Shown here: one piece after another, positions 25,832-34,759 of the stretch | Position numbering within the stretch: position 1 is the first letter of the stretch | Layout of the letters: each line of letters starts with the position of its first letter | Assembly (NCBI GenBank): GCA_028824125.1 | Contig: JAPPES010000087.1 | Coordinates: forward strand, 1 to 52,679 | Direction of reading: 5' to 3' | DNA length: 52,679 nt | Source: Candidatus Poribacteria bacterium | GTDB taxonomy: Bacteria > Poribacteria > WGA-4E > WGA-3G | Translations under genes and position numbers: made by a program | The notes under the pieces: generated by a model | Told to the model about the DNA's origin: nothing | The model's input: only the letters and a program-made list of their open reading frames with translations | Databases searched by the model: none

Positions 25832-27430
25832 TTATTTCACTTGTGATGGACGTTGTTGCAAGACAGGGATAACATAACTCTGGATAGTAAACCCATCAAC
25901 GATGTCCGTTTCAACCTGTGAATTGGGTTTCTCACGATAGTCGAACACAATGTAATAACCCTCTACCGCATTCTCCAGTTTCAGATATGCAGCCAGTTGC
26001 TGTTTACCTATCTGATATGCTTTTTCATTTCGCCAAACTTTGGTTTCAACAATATATTTTTGCCCTTTGTGCCCAATGATAAGGTCCGCTCGACCTCTAC
26101 CTGTTGGAACTTCCAGATACATCGTAGCACGAACCATATTTACAAACTCGTCGAGATAAGCAAAAAGCAGATACTGTCCGACAAATTCTTGCGGTGTATC
26201 AGGCACTTGTAGAATTCTGTAACCTGCGCGTGCGATGAAATCTCTAAAGTTTTCAATAAGCGTCCGCATCTGAAGTTGTCCTGCCTCCGATACATACTCG
26301 GTAAAGTCCATCGGTCCGTCTTCAGCAAAGTATTGGTCTTCAAGTCCATTTATAAATGGCTGAAACGCTTGTAGAACACGGTGCAGATAGATCGGATTAC
26401 GGATTTGACACATCCCATCCTCACTTTCTCCAATTATCCCGTAAGTTGCAAGTTCACTGATAACTTCATCATCAAGGTTGAAACGTCTGCGTTCTTCATA
26501 AAAGGTGATACGCATAAGCATTTTTTCAAAACGTGGATCTCTTTTAATGTTTGTTATGAGATGTGAGATATTGGTATTGCGTTCCCTCAGAAGTTGTTTA
26601 TGTGCTGCTGAAAAGTGTTGCATCTGAATTGGTTCAGACTTCGGAATATCAAGTTCGTCAGTGAGGATCTGTCCGAATCTGTTAACGAGGAAGGGTTGTC
26701 CCGCTGTCTGTTTCTGGACTGCTTCAATAACTTCAGGGACGAAAGGTTGTTCTACTTCTTCAGTGTATTGTGAAAAGAGTTCTTCTACCTGGGCAAGTGT
26801 GAAGTTTGACAGTCTAAACTCATCTTGTATATTGAACGGAGAGATTGAGCGATCATAGTTAAGTTGAGTTATGTTTTTAACACCGACAATACCGACACTA
26901 TACGGGCATCGTACATCTAAATTGGAAAGGTATATCTGGCGGAGTGTGTGCAGAAATCCGCGAAGTGCTTCGGGGGGAATGCCATCAAATTCGTCAATAA
27001 TGATAACTAACTTTTGATTTCCAAGTAACTTTCCAAGGTTTTCAAAGAAATCTGCCATTGCAATATGGTCAATTACCTCTACATTAGAAATAAAGCGGCT
27101 TAAAGCATTTGGTAGCTTTTCGCCGCGTTTTTGCCAAATGGATTCTATAAGTTGGCATAGACTTTTACAGAAGTGTGGATAAAAACGTGCGGAATCAGCG
27201 TCTACATATCCTTCAAAATTAAGTTGTATCGGAAGATAAGTCTGTTCTTCTGCTGCAAGTGCGTCAATTACGTTTCTGAATAAAGTAGTTTTGCCCGTTT
27301 GCCGCGGTGCAAAGAGAACGATATAGCGTCCCTGTTTCACGCGATTTATGAAATCTGCAAGTTCTTCCTTACGTGAAACAACATAGTTTGTATCTGGGTG
27401 GACGGGGCCGTAAGTGCCAAAATATCTCAT
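25832..27430 (-). CDS. AAA-like ATPase with C-terminal PD-(D/E)xK nuclease-like domain
   Basis: A 532-residue protein; ATG 27430 is preferred over 27499 because TTGGAG lies 8 bases upstream and the family start motif MRYFGTYGPV follows. ATPase domain (about 1-260): Walker A APRQTGKTT (about 40-48), Walker B LVIIIDEFDG (about 140-149). A winged-helix-like segment (about 310-375) follows. The C-terminus (about 420-520) has GRADLIIGHKGQKYIVETKVW with the D...E-x-K nuclease signature. This layout matches AAA-ATPase_like/PDDEXK_9 proteins, which are widespread, often multi-copy and of unknown function; a link to mobile DNA or defence has been suspected but not shown. It is a single gene with no evident partner. 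Confidence 0.8.
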   Translation of the reverse strand: MRYFGTYGPVHPDTNYVVSRKEELADFINRVKQGRYIVLFAPRQTGKTTLFRNVIDALAAEEQTYLPIQLNFEGYVDADSARFYPHFCKSLCQLIESIWQKRGEKLPNALSRFISNVEVIDHIAMADFFENLGKLLGNQKLVIIIDEFDGIPPEALRGFLHTLRQIYLSNLDVRCPYSVGIVGVKNITQLNYDRSISPFNIQDEFRLSNFTLAQVEELFSQYTEEVEQPFVPEVIEAVQKQTAGQPFLVNRFGQILTDELDIPKSEPIQMQHFSAAHKQLLRERNTNISHLITNIKRDPRFEKMLMRITFYEERRRFNLDDEVISELATYGIIGESEDGMCQIRNPIYLHRVLQAFQPFINGLEDQYFAEDGPMDFTEYVSEAGQLQMRTLIENFRDFIARAGYRILQVPDTPQEFVGQYLLFAYLDEFVNMVRATMYLEVPTGRGRADLIIGHKGQKYIVETKVWRNEKAYQIGKQQLAAYLKLENAVEGYYIVFDYREKPNSQVETDIVDGFTIQSYVIPVLQQRPSQVK

Positions 27431-27793
27431 ACTTTGCTCCAAGGTGTTGAGGTCAAAAAGGTTTGTATTTATTATACAAGGTCTACCTATAGAAGTCAAT
27501 TAATTGCGGGTGTGCTCAGGGTTATTTAGTTTTCGGTTTTTCTTGCGATTTTTTCGCGACCGTTAATATTTATGATGCAGTCCAATGTAGTAACTTGAGT
27601 TATATTAACCGTTATTTTTAAATTGACTGTTATCCACCCCTATGCTATCCTCAAAAGTATATACGATCTTTCGTCCATTTCTTAGAATAATTGCCTATTT
27701 CCTCAAAACGCACATTATTTTTCCAAAGTGCAACCTTCCAATTTAAAATCGCGTCTATAAGTTAAAAGAATAATTTCGTTTGTGAGGTGTCCT
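27431..27793 (+). other. Intergenic region: divergent upstream region of the WD40 sigma factor
   Basis: This gap lies between two divergent genes. Its right half (about 27585-27793) is nearly the same as 30605-30837 upstream of the second sigma-fusion gene, including the promoter and the stretch CAAAATCGCGTCTATAA-like just before the start. Nothing else was recognised. Confidence 0.6.
27623..27651 (+). promoter_or_regulatory. Housekeeping-type promoter of the sigma-WD40 gene
   Basis: TTGACT (27623-27628), a 17-base spacer and TATCCT (27646-27651). The same hexamers with the same spacing occur at 30647-30675 before the paralogous sigma gene, within an extended conserved block that starts with AACTTGAGTTATATTAACC. 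Confidence 0.55.
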
Positions 27794-30433
27794 ATGATAC
27801 ACGATGATGCTGAATTGATTGAGCGAATACTTGAAGGCGATCAGCACGCTTTCGCTCCACTTGTGGAAAAATATCAAGATCAGATACACACGTTAGTATG
27901 GCAAAAGATCGGTGATTTTCACATTGCCCAAGAGATTACACAAGACGTATTCATTGCTGCATATCAGAAACTCAGTACGCTCAAACATCCCAACCGCTTT
28001 TCAGGATGGCTTTACGTCATCGCGAATCGCAAGTGTATAACGTGGTACCGTAAGAAAAAGCCCCAACCGCAATCTTTAGAAGAGACAGATCCAATGGAAT
28101 TGGAACAGGCTTATTATTCGGATTATGAGTCGCGGCAGCGTGAAGCGGCAGCGAACGAAAAGCGGCGTGCAGTGGTGCAAAAACTGCTTAGCAAGCTGCG
28201 AGAGAATGATAGAATAGTCATAACGCTCCATTATCTGACTGGATTGACATGTGAAGAAATTGGCAATTTTCTCGGTGTATCAACGAACACGGTTAAGAGT
28301 CGCCTGCACCGGGCACGCAACAGATTAAAGAAGGAGGAAAGCATGATTCAAGAGATTCTTGGTGGATTCCAATTCCCAATAGAATTAACAGCAACCGTGA
28401 TGAAGGAAATTTCGCATCTTAATCCGGTAGCATCGTCAAGTGGGAGTCCTCTGGCACCGTTAGCGATTACAGTTGCTGCAAGTATTTCAGCTGTATTACT
28501 TATTGGAATCGGGATGCAGCACTATTTTGGACTTAACAAAACAGAAAATGGTAACCCGTCAATTGCAAAGCGGGATACAGAAATAAGACGCGCATTTGGC
28601 GCACAAGAATACACGCGCTGGGGTTTACCCGAAGGTGCTATAGCACGACTCGGTAAAGGGAGCGTAAATGAGATTAAGTATTCTCCGAATGGTAAATTAT
28701 TTGCAGTTGCAAGTAATGCTGGGATTTGGCTGTACGATGCCGAGACGACTCAAGAACTCGCTTTAATGAGTGGAACATCTGAGGTTTTTTCAATAGCGTT
28801 TACCCCAGATGGAAAAACACTTGCAAGTGGAGCAAATGGTGAATCCGCCACTCTGTGGGACCTTGAAACTCGCACCGTCAAATCTAAACTTTCAGTTCAA
28901 GGAGAGTCGTATCCTGTTCATTCAATAGTTTTCAGTCCGGATGGTCGAACATTAGCAGCTGGAGGCGGCGGTGGAATATATCTATGGGATGTTGACACTG
29001 GTGAACTGAAAGCGACATTGCAGGAGAATAAGGAACGTGCTGAATCTGTCGCCTTTAGTCCAGATGGACGAACAGTCGTGAGCGGTAATCACGACAAAAC
29101 CGTCCGCTTGTGGGATGTCAGCACCGCTACACTCACAGCAATATTCACAGGTCATACACAGCAAGTTACATCTGTCGCGTTTAGTTTAGATGGTGAAACA
29201 GTAGCGAGTGGGAGTTGGGACAGAACTGTTCGCTTGTGGGATGTTGCCACCGGGACCCACAAAGTGATATTCAATGGACATACGGGAGGGGTTGCATGTG
29301 TTGCGTTTAGTCCGGATGGGAAGACGTTGGCAAGTGGTAGTGTGGACAAAACTATCCGCTTGTGGGAGTGGGATGTTCAGCGTGACGTAGGTTTAGTTGG
29401 TCTGGATTTACAAAATACACCGTTTGTTACGCTCCAAGGACATACATTTCCTGTTGTTTCGGTAGCATTTAGCCCAGATGGGAAAACACTAACGAGTGCA
29501 GCCAGTGACGCTACGATTCGTGTATGGGATATGGCAAACGGGGAACATATCAATACTATCCCTGGTCATCTGTTTAATATCACTTCCGTGGTATTCAGTC
29601 CGGATGGCGAAACGTTGGCAAGTTCAAGTGACACTACCGTCCGCTTGTGGGATGTTGGCACTGCAACCTATAAATCCACGTTAGTAGGACACACAGGTGC
29701 GGTAAATTCCGCAGTGTTCAGTCCGGATGGAAAAAAGTTCGCAAGTGGGAGTGCTGATCACACTATCCGGTTATGGGATATTGCTGCCGCAAAGCAGAAG
29801 ACTGTGCTAACTGGACATACGGATTTTGTAAATTCTGTAATTTTTAGTCCGGAGGGTAGGATGTTAGCAAGTGGAAGCGCAGACAATACTGTGAGTATAT
29901 GGGACGTTGTCACAGGGGCACTCAAAACAACACTCACAGGTCATACAGATCGCGTATTGTCACTGTCATTTAATCCGGACGGTAGCATGTTGGCGAGTGG
30001 AAGTGCAGATACGACAATCCGTTTATGGGATGTTGACACTGGAAAACAAAAAGCTGTGCTAACTGGACATACGCGAGATGTTAATTCGGTTGTGTTCAGT
30101 CCAGACGGTGCAACTTTAGCAAGTGGAAGTGACGATGAAACCGCTCGTTTATGGGATGTTGCCACTGGAAAACAAAAGGAATCCTTCAAAGGAAGTATCT
30201 GGGTTGAGTCTGTGGCATTTAGTTCAGATGGTAGGACATTGGCAGTCGGAAGTTGGAGTCAAATTGATCTTTGGAATATTTTCCTGTCGACATATATTGC
30301 TACGATTAAAGGGCATCGGCAAGTTGTTAACTCAGTCATGTTTAGTCCAAATGGACAAATTCTTGCGAGCGGAGGGTTGGATGGTGTCGTGTATCTCTGG
30401 GATCTTGAGGCTTTTGTTAAACCGAAGGAATAG
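27794..30433 (+). CDS. Membrane-tethered ECF sigma factor with 14 WD40 repeats
   Basis: An 879-residue protein; ATG 27794 is preferred over GTG 27782, which overlaps the GAGGTG ribosome site. Residues 1-185 are a complete sigma factor: region 2 (IAQEITQDVFIAAYQKL, FSGWLYVIANRKCITWYRKK) and region 4 (TGLTCEEIGNFLGVS, NTVKSRLHRARNRLKK). One hydrophobic helix follows (about 221-243). Residues about 285-875 hold fourteen WD40 repeats, each ending in WD-type strands such as VRLWDV, enough for two seven-bladed propellers. If the helix spans the membrane, the propellers lie outside and the sigma domain inside. No separate anti-sigma gene is adjacent. Propellers usually bind proteins; the ligand is unknown. 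Confidence 0.9.
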   Translation: MIHDDAELIERILEGDQHAFAPLVEKYQDQIHTLVWQKIGDFHIAQEITQDVFIAAYQKLSTLKHPNRFSGWLYVIANRKCITWYRKKKPQPQSLEETDPMELEQAYYSDYESRQREAAANEKRRAVVQKLLSKLRENDRIVITLHYLTGLTCEEIGNFLGVSTNTVKSRLHRARNRLKKEESMIQEILGGFQFPIELTATVMKEISHLNPVASSSGSPLAPLAITVAASISAVLLIGIGMQHYFGLNKTENGNPSIAKRDTEIRRAFGAQEYTRWGLPEGAIARLGKGSVNEIKYSPNGKLFAVASNAGIWLYDAETTQELALMSGTSEVFSIAFTPDGKTLASGANGESATLWDLETRTVKSKLSVQGESYPVHSIVFSPDGRTLAAGGGGGIYLWDVDTGELKATLQENKERAESVAFSPDGRTVVSGNHDKTVRLWDVSTATLTAIFTGHTQQVTSVAFSLDGETVASGSWDRTVRLWDVATGTHKVIFNGHTGGVACVAFSPDGKTLASGSVDKTIRLWEWDVQRDVGLVGLDLQNTPFVTLQGHTFPVVSVAFSPDGKTLTSAASDATIRVWDMANGEHINTIPGHLFNITSVVFSPDGETLASSSDTTVRLWDVGTATYKSTLVGHTGAVNSAVFSPDGKKFASGSADHTIRLWDIAAAKQKTVLTGHTDFVNSVIFSPEGRMLASGSADNTVSIWDVVTGALKTTLTGHTDRVLSLSFNPDGSMLASGSADTTIRLWDVDTGKQKAVLTGHTRDVNSVVFSPDGATLASGSDDETARLWDVATGKQKESFKGSIWVESVAFSSDGRTLAVGSWSQIDLWNIFLSTYIATIKGHRQVVNSVMFSPNGQILASGGLDGVVYLWDLEAFVKPKE
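27846..28340 (+). repeat. Duplicated sigma-core DNA, copy 1
   Basis: The DNA for the sigma regions is nearly identical to about 30892-31386. An uninterrupted identical run of more than 100 bases covers about 27898-28004 (against 30944-31050). The divergence on both sides is much greater, which points to recent duplication or gene conversion. Confidence 0.8.
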
Positions 30434-30478
30434 ACTACATCCTGCTTTTCCAAATTTTCATTTTCGTCCTTCGCCCGT

Positions 30479-30599
30479 ATCTGTCCGAAGGTAAATTTAT
30501 TAATCCGGTCCTTTTCTGTCCAATGCTGGTGCCTCCCTGCTGGCAAGGTTCGGAAACCTCGCCACAGGACCGATTTATTTTCTGAAACTTCGGACAGAT
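30479..30599. repeat. MITE-like element with ATCTGTCCGAAG ends
   Basis: ATCTGTCCGAAG (30479-30490) is inverted as CTTCGGACAGAT (30588-30599), and CGGTCC is inverted as GGACCG further inside. The centre carries a CCCTGCTGGCAAGG...CCTCGCC segment that also appears in the gaps near 22660-22720 and 33010-33085. Confidence 0.6.
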
Positions 30600-30646
30600 T
30601 GTGCTACTATGTAGCAACTTGAGTTATATTAACCGTTATTTTTAAA

Positions 30647-30675
30647 TTGACTGTTATGCACTCTTATGCTATCCT
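30647..30675 (+). promoter_or_regulatory. Housekeeping-type promoter of the sigma-lectin gene
   Basis: TTGACT (30647-30652), a 17-base spacer and TATCCT (30670-30675), conserved with the promoter at 27623-27651. Confidence 0.55.
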
Positions 30676-30837
30676 TTAGATTACACCTTACTCTTATGGA
30701 TCCGTCATCATACCTCAATTTCTTATAAAATTTGGTTGTTCCTCTCAATAAAACACACTGTTTTTCTTAAAGTGAAACCTTCCAATTCAAAATCGCGTCT
30801 ATAAATTAAAAGATTATATCTATTTGTGAGGTGTTTC

Positions 30838-32931
30838 ATGGAACACAATGATGCTGACCTGATTGAACGCACCCTTGAAGGTGATCAGCACGCTTTTACG
30901 CTGCTTGTGGAAAAATATCAAGATCAGATACACATGCTTGCATGGCAAAAGATCGGTGATTTTCACATTGCCCAAGAGATTACACAAGACGTATTCATTG
31001 CTGCATATCAGAAACTCAGTACGCTCAAACATCCCAACCGCTTTTCAGGGTGGCTTTACGTCATCGCGAATCGTAAGTGTATCACGTGGTACCGAAAGAA
31101 AAAGCCCCAACCACAATCATTGGAAGAGACAGATCCAATGGAATTGGAAGAGGCTTATTATTCGGATTATGAGTCGCGGCAGCGTGAAGCGGCAGCAAAC
31201 GAAAAGCGGCGTGCGGTAGTTCAAAAACTGCTCAGCAAACTCCGAGAGAGTGATCGGACAGTGATTACATTACACTATCTCGCTGGGTTGACATGTGAAG
31301 AGATTGGCCGGTTTCTCGGTGTTTCAACGAATACGGTTAAAATCCGATTACACCGCGCACGCAACCGATTGCGTAAGGAAGAAGCAATAATTCAAGAAAA
31401 TCTAAGTAGTTTCCAAGTCCCAAAACAACTGACAGAGAATATTATGGACGAAATATCTGAGCTTGAGCCAGTAGCACCATCTACAGGTAAACCGCTTATG
31501 CCTTGGGTCCTTTCCGGAGCTTCTGCCGTTTTGGTCTTTTTACTGCTTGGTGTAGGCGCACAATATCTTTACCGTTTCCAGCAGCCGTACAGTTTGGACG
31601 CAACATCTGAACCGACGATTGAAATAACAAAAGCAAAACAAGTTGTAGATTCACCTGAGAAACCTTTGGTACGAAATAAGGTTGGACGACCAGATGTTCC
31701 AAATAGAAACAACGGTGCTGCACAGGAACCGAACTCACTATTAGTTGACTCAACACAGGCAGATGCGACAAAAGACTCAAAATTAGATGATATTACGCAG
31801 AAAGGCACTGTGTCCCTTTCTGGTAAGGTCGTAGATGAAAATGGAAATGCTGTTTCGGGGCTGCAACTCGCAATAAAACCGGTCGAATTTAGTTTAAGTC
31901 CAAATACAGATGTGATACCTCGGACACCTTTTTCTTCTTGGAAAAGAGTGAAAACGAATAAACAAGGTAGTTTTTCTTTTCCCAACATTGATTCAGTTTC
32001 ATCGCAATTGGTGATGTCTCCTGAAGCGGAATCTGATTTTGAGATTATTTCTCTTGATATCGGGAATGTGATCTTTTATTCCACAGGGCACCATCTGAAT
32101 ATGCCCAATTGGCTTGGCAAAATGACCTTTGCAATTGAACCGGGGGTACCACTTAAGAATATGGTTGTGACTGTGAGGCCTCCACGAATGCGGATTAGGG
32201 GACGGATTCTATTGAAAGATGGAACACCTCTTGCCAATGAACACATCGGACTCACTGTTCGGCAACGCAACAGGGATACTTTCCTTTTTTTCTTCAGTGC
32301 CGGTGAAAGTAGATCAACTACAAGCGGGAGCGCCACAACTGATTCACAAGGTTACTTTGTATCTTATCATCCAGATGAACCAGCTGAATACGCTGTGTCA
32401 GTAGAATATGAAGGCGAAAAAGTAAACTCAAGATGGTTTCATATTAAAGAAGGACAACGTTACGATAAGTTGGTTTTTAGGCTAAAAAATGTTGAAAAAC
32501 GCCGTAAAATTCGGAGAGAACGCATCAAGGCGCAACAAGCAATATGGACAGTGAACCCTCAAAATGGACACGCATATAAAAAGATCCAGTGCAACAGTTG
32601 GAATGAGGCAAAAGCCAAAGCTGCTGCAGAAAATGCCTATCTCGTTGCTATTAACGATGAAGCAGAACAGAAATGGTTAGAAGCACGTTTTGCTGAAAAT
32701 TTGTTTTATTGGATAGGATTGAACATTTCACAAAATAACGCGTCATTACAGTGGGATAACGGTGAACCACTCACTTATATTAATTGGTTAACAACGGAGG
32801 AATCTATCAACGAATCCAAAGTTCCCGTTGCTATGGAATTCTTTTCAAAAAGATGGATGCCAATAGAAACTGATAGCCCATTTTTGCCTGTTGTGAAGCA
32901 TGCAATCCTTGAAAAAAAGGGTCCGCAATAG
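30838..32931 (+). CDS. Membrane-tethered ECF sigma factor with carboxypeptidase-regulatory-like and C-type-lectin-like domains
   Basis: A 697-residue paralogue of the sigma-WD40 protein; ATG 30838 is preceded by GAGGTG, with an overlapping GTG at 30826 rejected. Residues 1-185 are a sigma factor almost identical to its neighbour. A membrane helix (about 221-243, VLSGASAVLVFLLLGVGAQY) is followed by a Pro/Asp-rich linker, a CarboxypepD_reg-like domain (about 323-410, SLSGKVVDENGNAVSG), a second such domain (about 453-545, IRGRILLKDGTPLANEHI) and a C-type-lectin-like domain (about 568-697, FYWIGLNISQNN ... LQWDNGEPLTYINW). The outer part looks like a surface ligand sensor. No anti-sigma gene adjoins it. 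Confidence 0.88.
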   Translation: MEHNDADLIERTLEGDQHAFTLLVEKYQDQIHMLAWQKIGDFHIAQEITQDVFIAAYQKLSTLKHPNRFSGWLYVIANRKCITWYRKKKPQPQSLEETDPMELEEAYYSDYESRQREAAANEKRRAVVQKLLSKLRESDRTVITLHYLAGLTCEEIGRFLGVSTNTVKIRLHRARNRLRKEEAIIQENLSSFQVPKQLTENIMDEISELEPVAPSTGKPLMPWVLSGASAVLVFLLLGVGAQYLYRFQQPYSLDATSEPTIEITKAKQVVDSPEKPLVRNKVGRPDVPNRNNGAAQEPNSLLVDSTQADATKDSKLDDITQKGTVSLSGKVVDENGNAVSGLQLAIKPVEFSLSPNTDVIPRTPFSSWKRVKTNKQGSFSFPNIDSVSSQLVMSPEAESDFEIISLDIGNVIFYSTGHHLNMPNWLGKMTFAIEPGVPLKNMVVTVRPPRMRIRGRILLKDGTPLANEHIGLTVRQRNRDTFLFFFSAGESRSTTSGSATTDSQGYFVSYHPDEPAEYAVSVEYEGEKVNSRWFHIKEGQRYDKLVFRLKNVEKRRKIRRERIKAQQAIWTVNPQNGHAYKKIQCNSWNEAKAKAAAENAYLVAINDEAEQKWLEARFAENLFYWIGLNISQNNASLQWDNGEPLTYINWLTTEESINESKVPVAMEFFSKRWMPIETDSPFLPVVKHAILEKKGPQ
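30892..31386 (+). repeat. Duplicated sigma-core DNA, copy 2
   Basis: Direct-repeat partner of about 27846-28340; see that entry. Similarity falls away after the sigma region 4 helix-turn-helix, so the C-terminal modules are unrelated. Confidence 0.8.
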
Positions 32932-33297
32932 TTTAAAAGCGTTTGTAGTCGCGCAATTCATTGATAGTCGCGCTTTGATGAAGATTAATTTTAAATTCGG
33001 TTTTTTTGTCCAATGCAGGTGTGCCTGCCTGTGCGAGGTTTCCGAATCTCGCCGCAGAAGATAGGTGTACCTCCCTGCTGGCGAGGCGGAGAATGCCTAA
33101 AGACGAATGCGCCAAATCAACGGTATGAATGCCATTGGCAGAATGCGCGTGTGGCATTCTGCATGATTCCCCGTATGGCATTCGCCATGATTCATACCGT
33201 TGATTTCTTCCTAACTTCGCTACATTACCGAAACTTGATGTAAGCACACTATAAAAAGTGTCCAATTATATATGCTTTAGCATAAGAGGAATCCGAT
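32932..33297. other. Intergenic region with palindromic repeats
   Basis: It holds a GTGCGAGGTTTCCGAATCTCGCC segment, shared with other gaps, and the palindromic element at 33114-33206. No ORF. AAGAGGAA near 33281 is the ribosome site of the next gene. Confidence 0.6.
33114..33206. repeat. Palindromic element flanked by AAATCAACGGTATGAAT
   Basis: AAATCAACGGTATGAAT (33114-33130) is exactly inverted at 33190-33206. The interior (33137-33178) is identical over 42 bases to 37493-37534. Single arms occur at 14400-14416, 22637-22653, 37470-37486 and 52645-52661. Confidence 0.85.
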
Positions 33298-34752
33298 ATG
33301 ACTTATTTAAATTTCATGAAACAAGCACTTATCTGTATTACACTCATAATTCTGTTTAACTTCTATGCCGTATACCAAAGCACTGCTGAAGATGGAACAT
33401 CAACCTTATCTGGACGCATTACCGATGCAAAAGGTGAACCGATTGCTGATGTCCCAGTCCTTCTTCTTTACGTCATAGTAGATGAAAATAGTGGTATACA
33501 CCTACCACACAACAGCAAACAGTACCCTTTTCTTGTTCAAATACCACCAATGTTTAGCGGTGCAAAGGTGGCAAATTATCAGAAAATGCAAGAATTACAA
33601 CCCTATTTAGAATCTAAGACTGATTCAGATGGAAAATTTACTTTCACTCGGATTGCTGCAGAGATGGTGCAATTGATGGTTTTGCCTATCATGCTGCCGG
33701 GAAAAGAGATACCGATCCAAGAATTAGGAACAGGTAATTTCACGCGTCTCCCACAAATTCAATTAATTCAGTTCGGTGAGGTATCGTTTTATCCACATAA
33801 ATTCCCATACTTTCCACCACTTGGTGCTGTGACATTTGCGATAAAACCCGGAACAAACATAGAAAATGTCCATATCAAAGTCGTGATGGAAAACCCGCTA
33901 AATATCCGAGGCAGAATTGTTTTTGAAAACGGAGAACCACTGTCCGAAACTGCCCTTGGAATTAACATAGGGCAAATTAACATAAGGCAGCTCAATTTAG
34001 ATGGTAGTGGCTATCCTTTTACTTTCACTGTATCGATTCAAACGGATGAAGATGGATATTTTGAGCTGACTGTTTTCGGGACAGGAGTCTACGCGCTCTC
34101 CGTAAATTATCGTGGGCTTTCTGCTCTCACAAAACCATTTTTTCTTGAAGGCAAACAACCACCTGAAGTTGTCGTTTTAACGCTCAACGGAAATCCTGAC
34201 GAACTTGAGAATTTACCGACTGAAGAGACACACACCCTGTATATGCTAAACTTTCCCGGTATGTGGATCATCAATCCTGCAAATGGACAGGCTTACAAGT
34301 GGATCAAGTGTAATACCAGAAAGGATGCGCAAATCCAAGCTGCGCGTGAAGATGCATATCTCGTTACAATCACGAGCGAGACTGAGCAGATATGGCTTGA
34401 AGCCATCTTTGGACTGGGACCCTATTGGATTGGGTTGACCGATGTTCAAAAAGAAGGGAAATGGCAGTGGGACAATGGAGAACGGCTCAAATATACCAAC
34501 TGGATAAAGCTCGATGATCGCTTTACCAGGGATGTTCCCGCACTACTAAGATTTTTTGGAGTAAAAAGCGATTCTCAAGTCAAACAAGAAGAAAAGCAAG
34601 ATTACGCAATTATGTCATTTCATGGTGAAAGGAATGGAAAATGGTCCGCTGTTGAATCAGAAAACTCACATTTCGGTTGGATCGGTGGGATACGAATGGC
34701 AATCCTGGAAAAAGACAGCGTGCAAGCTGAGAGAGAAGTAACTGATAAATAA
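33298..34752 (+). CDS. Secreted regulatory-like / C-type-lectin-like protein
   Basis: A 484-residue protein with a signal peptide (about 1-30). Its plan matches the outer part of the preceding sigma-fusion protein without sigma or anchor: a CarboxypepD_reg-like domain (about 36-125, TLSGRITDAKGEPIADVPV), a second beta domain (about 195-285, NIRGRIVFENGEPLSETALG) and a C-type-lectin-like domain (about 318-470, MWIINPANGQAYKWIKCNT ... YWIGLTDVQKEGKWQWDNG ... YTNW). It may compete for or present the same ligand as the membrane sigma factor; that is inference. It is followed by an inverted-repeat element that could act as a transcription stop. Confidence 0.82.
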   Translation: MTYLNFMKQALICITLIILFNFYAVYQSTAEDGTSTLSGRITDAKGEPIADVPVLLLYVIVDENSGIHLPHNSKQYPFLVQIPPMFSGAKVANYQKMQELQPYLESKTDSDGKFTFTRIAAEMVQLMVLPIMLPGKEIPIQELGTGNFTRLPQIQLIQFGEVSFYPHKFPYFPPLGAVTFAIKPGTNIENVHIKVVMENPLNIRGRIVFENGEPLSETALGINIGQINIRQLNLDGSGYPFTFTVSIQTDEDGYFELTVFGTGVYALSVNYRGLSALTKPFFLEGKQPPEVVVLTLNGNPDELENLPTEETHTLYMLNFPGMWIINPANGQAYKWIKCNTRKDAQIQAAREDAYLVTITSETEQIWLEAIFGLGPYWIGLTDVQKEGKWQWDNGERLKYTNWIKLDDRFTRDVPALLRFFGVKSDSQVKQEEKQDYAIMSFHGERNGKWSAVESENSHFGWIGGIRMAILEKDSVQAEREVTDK

Positions 34753-34759
34753 TTTTTAT

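Larger units (their letters stand above)
30434..30837 (+). other. Intergenic region between the two sigma-fusion genes
   Basis: The left part contains a small inverted-repeat element (30479-30599); the right part (about 30605-30837) is the duplicated promoter region of the sigma genes. No ORF of interest. Confidence 0.6.
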
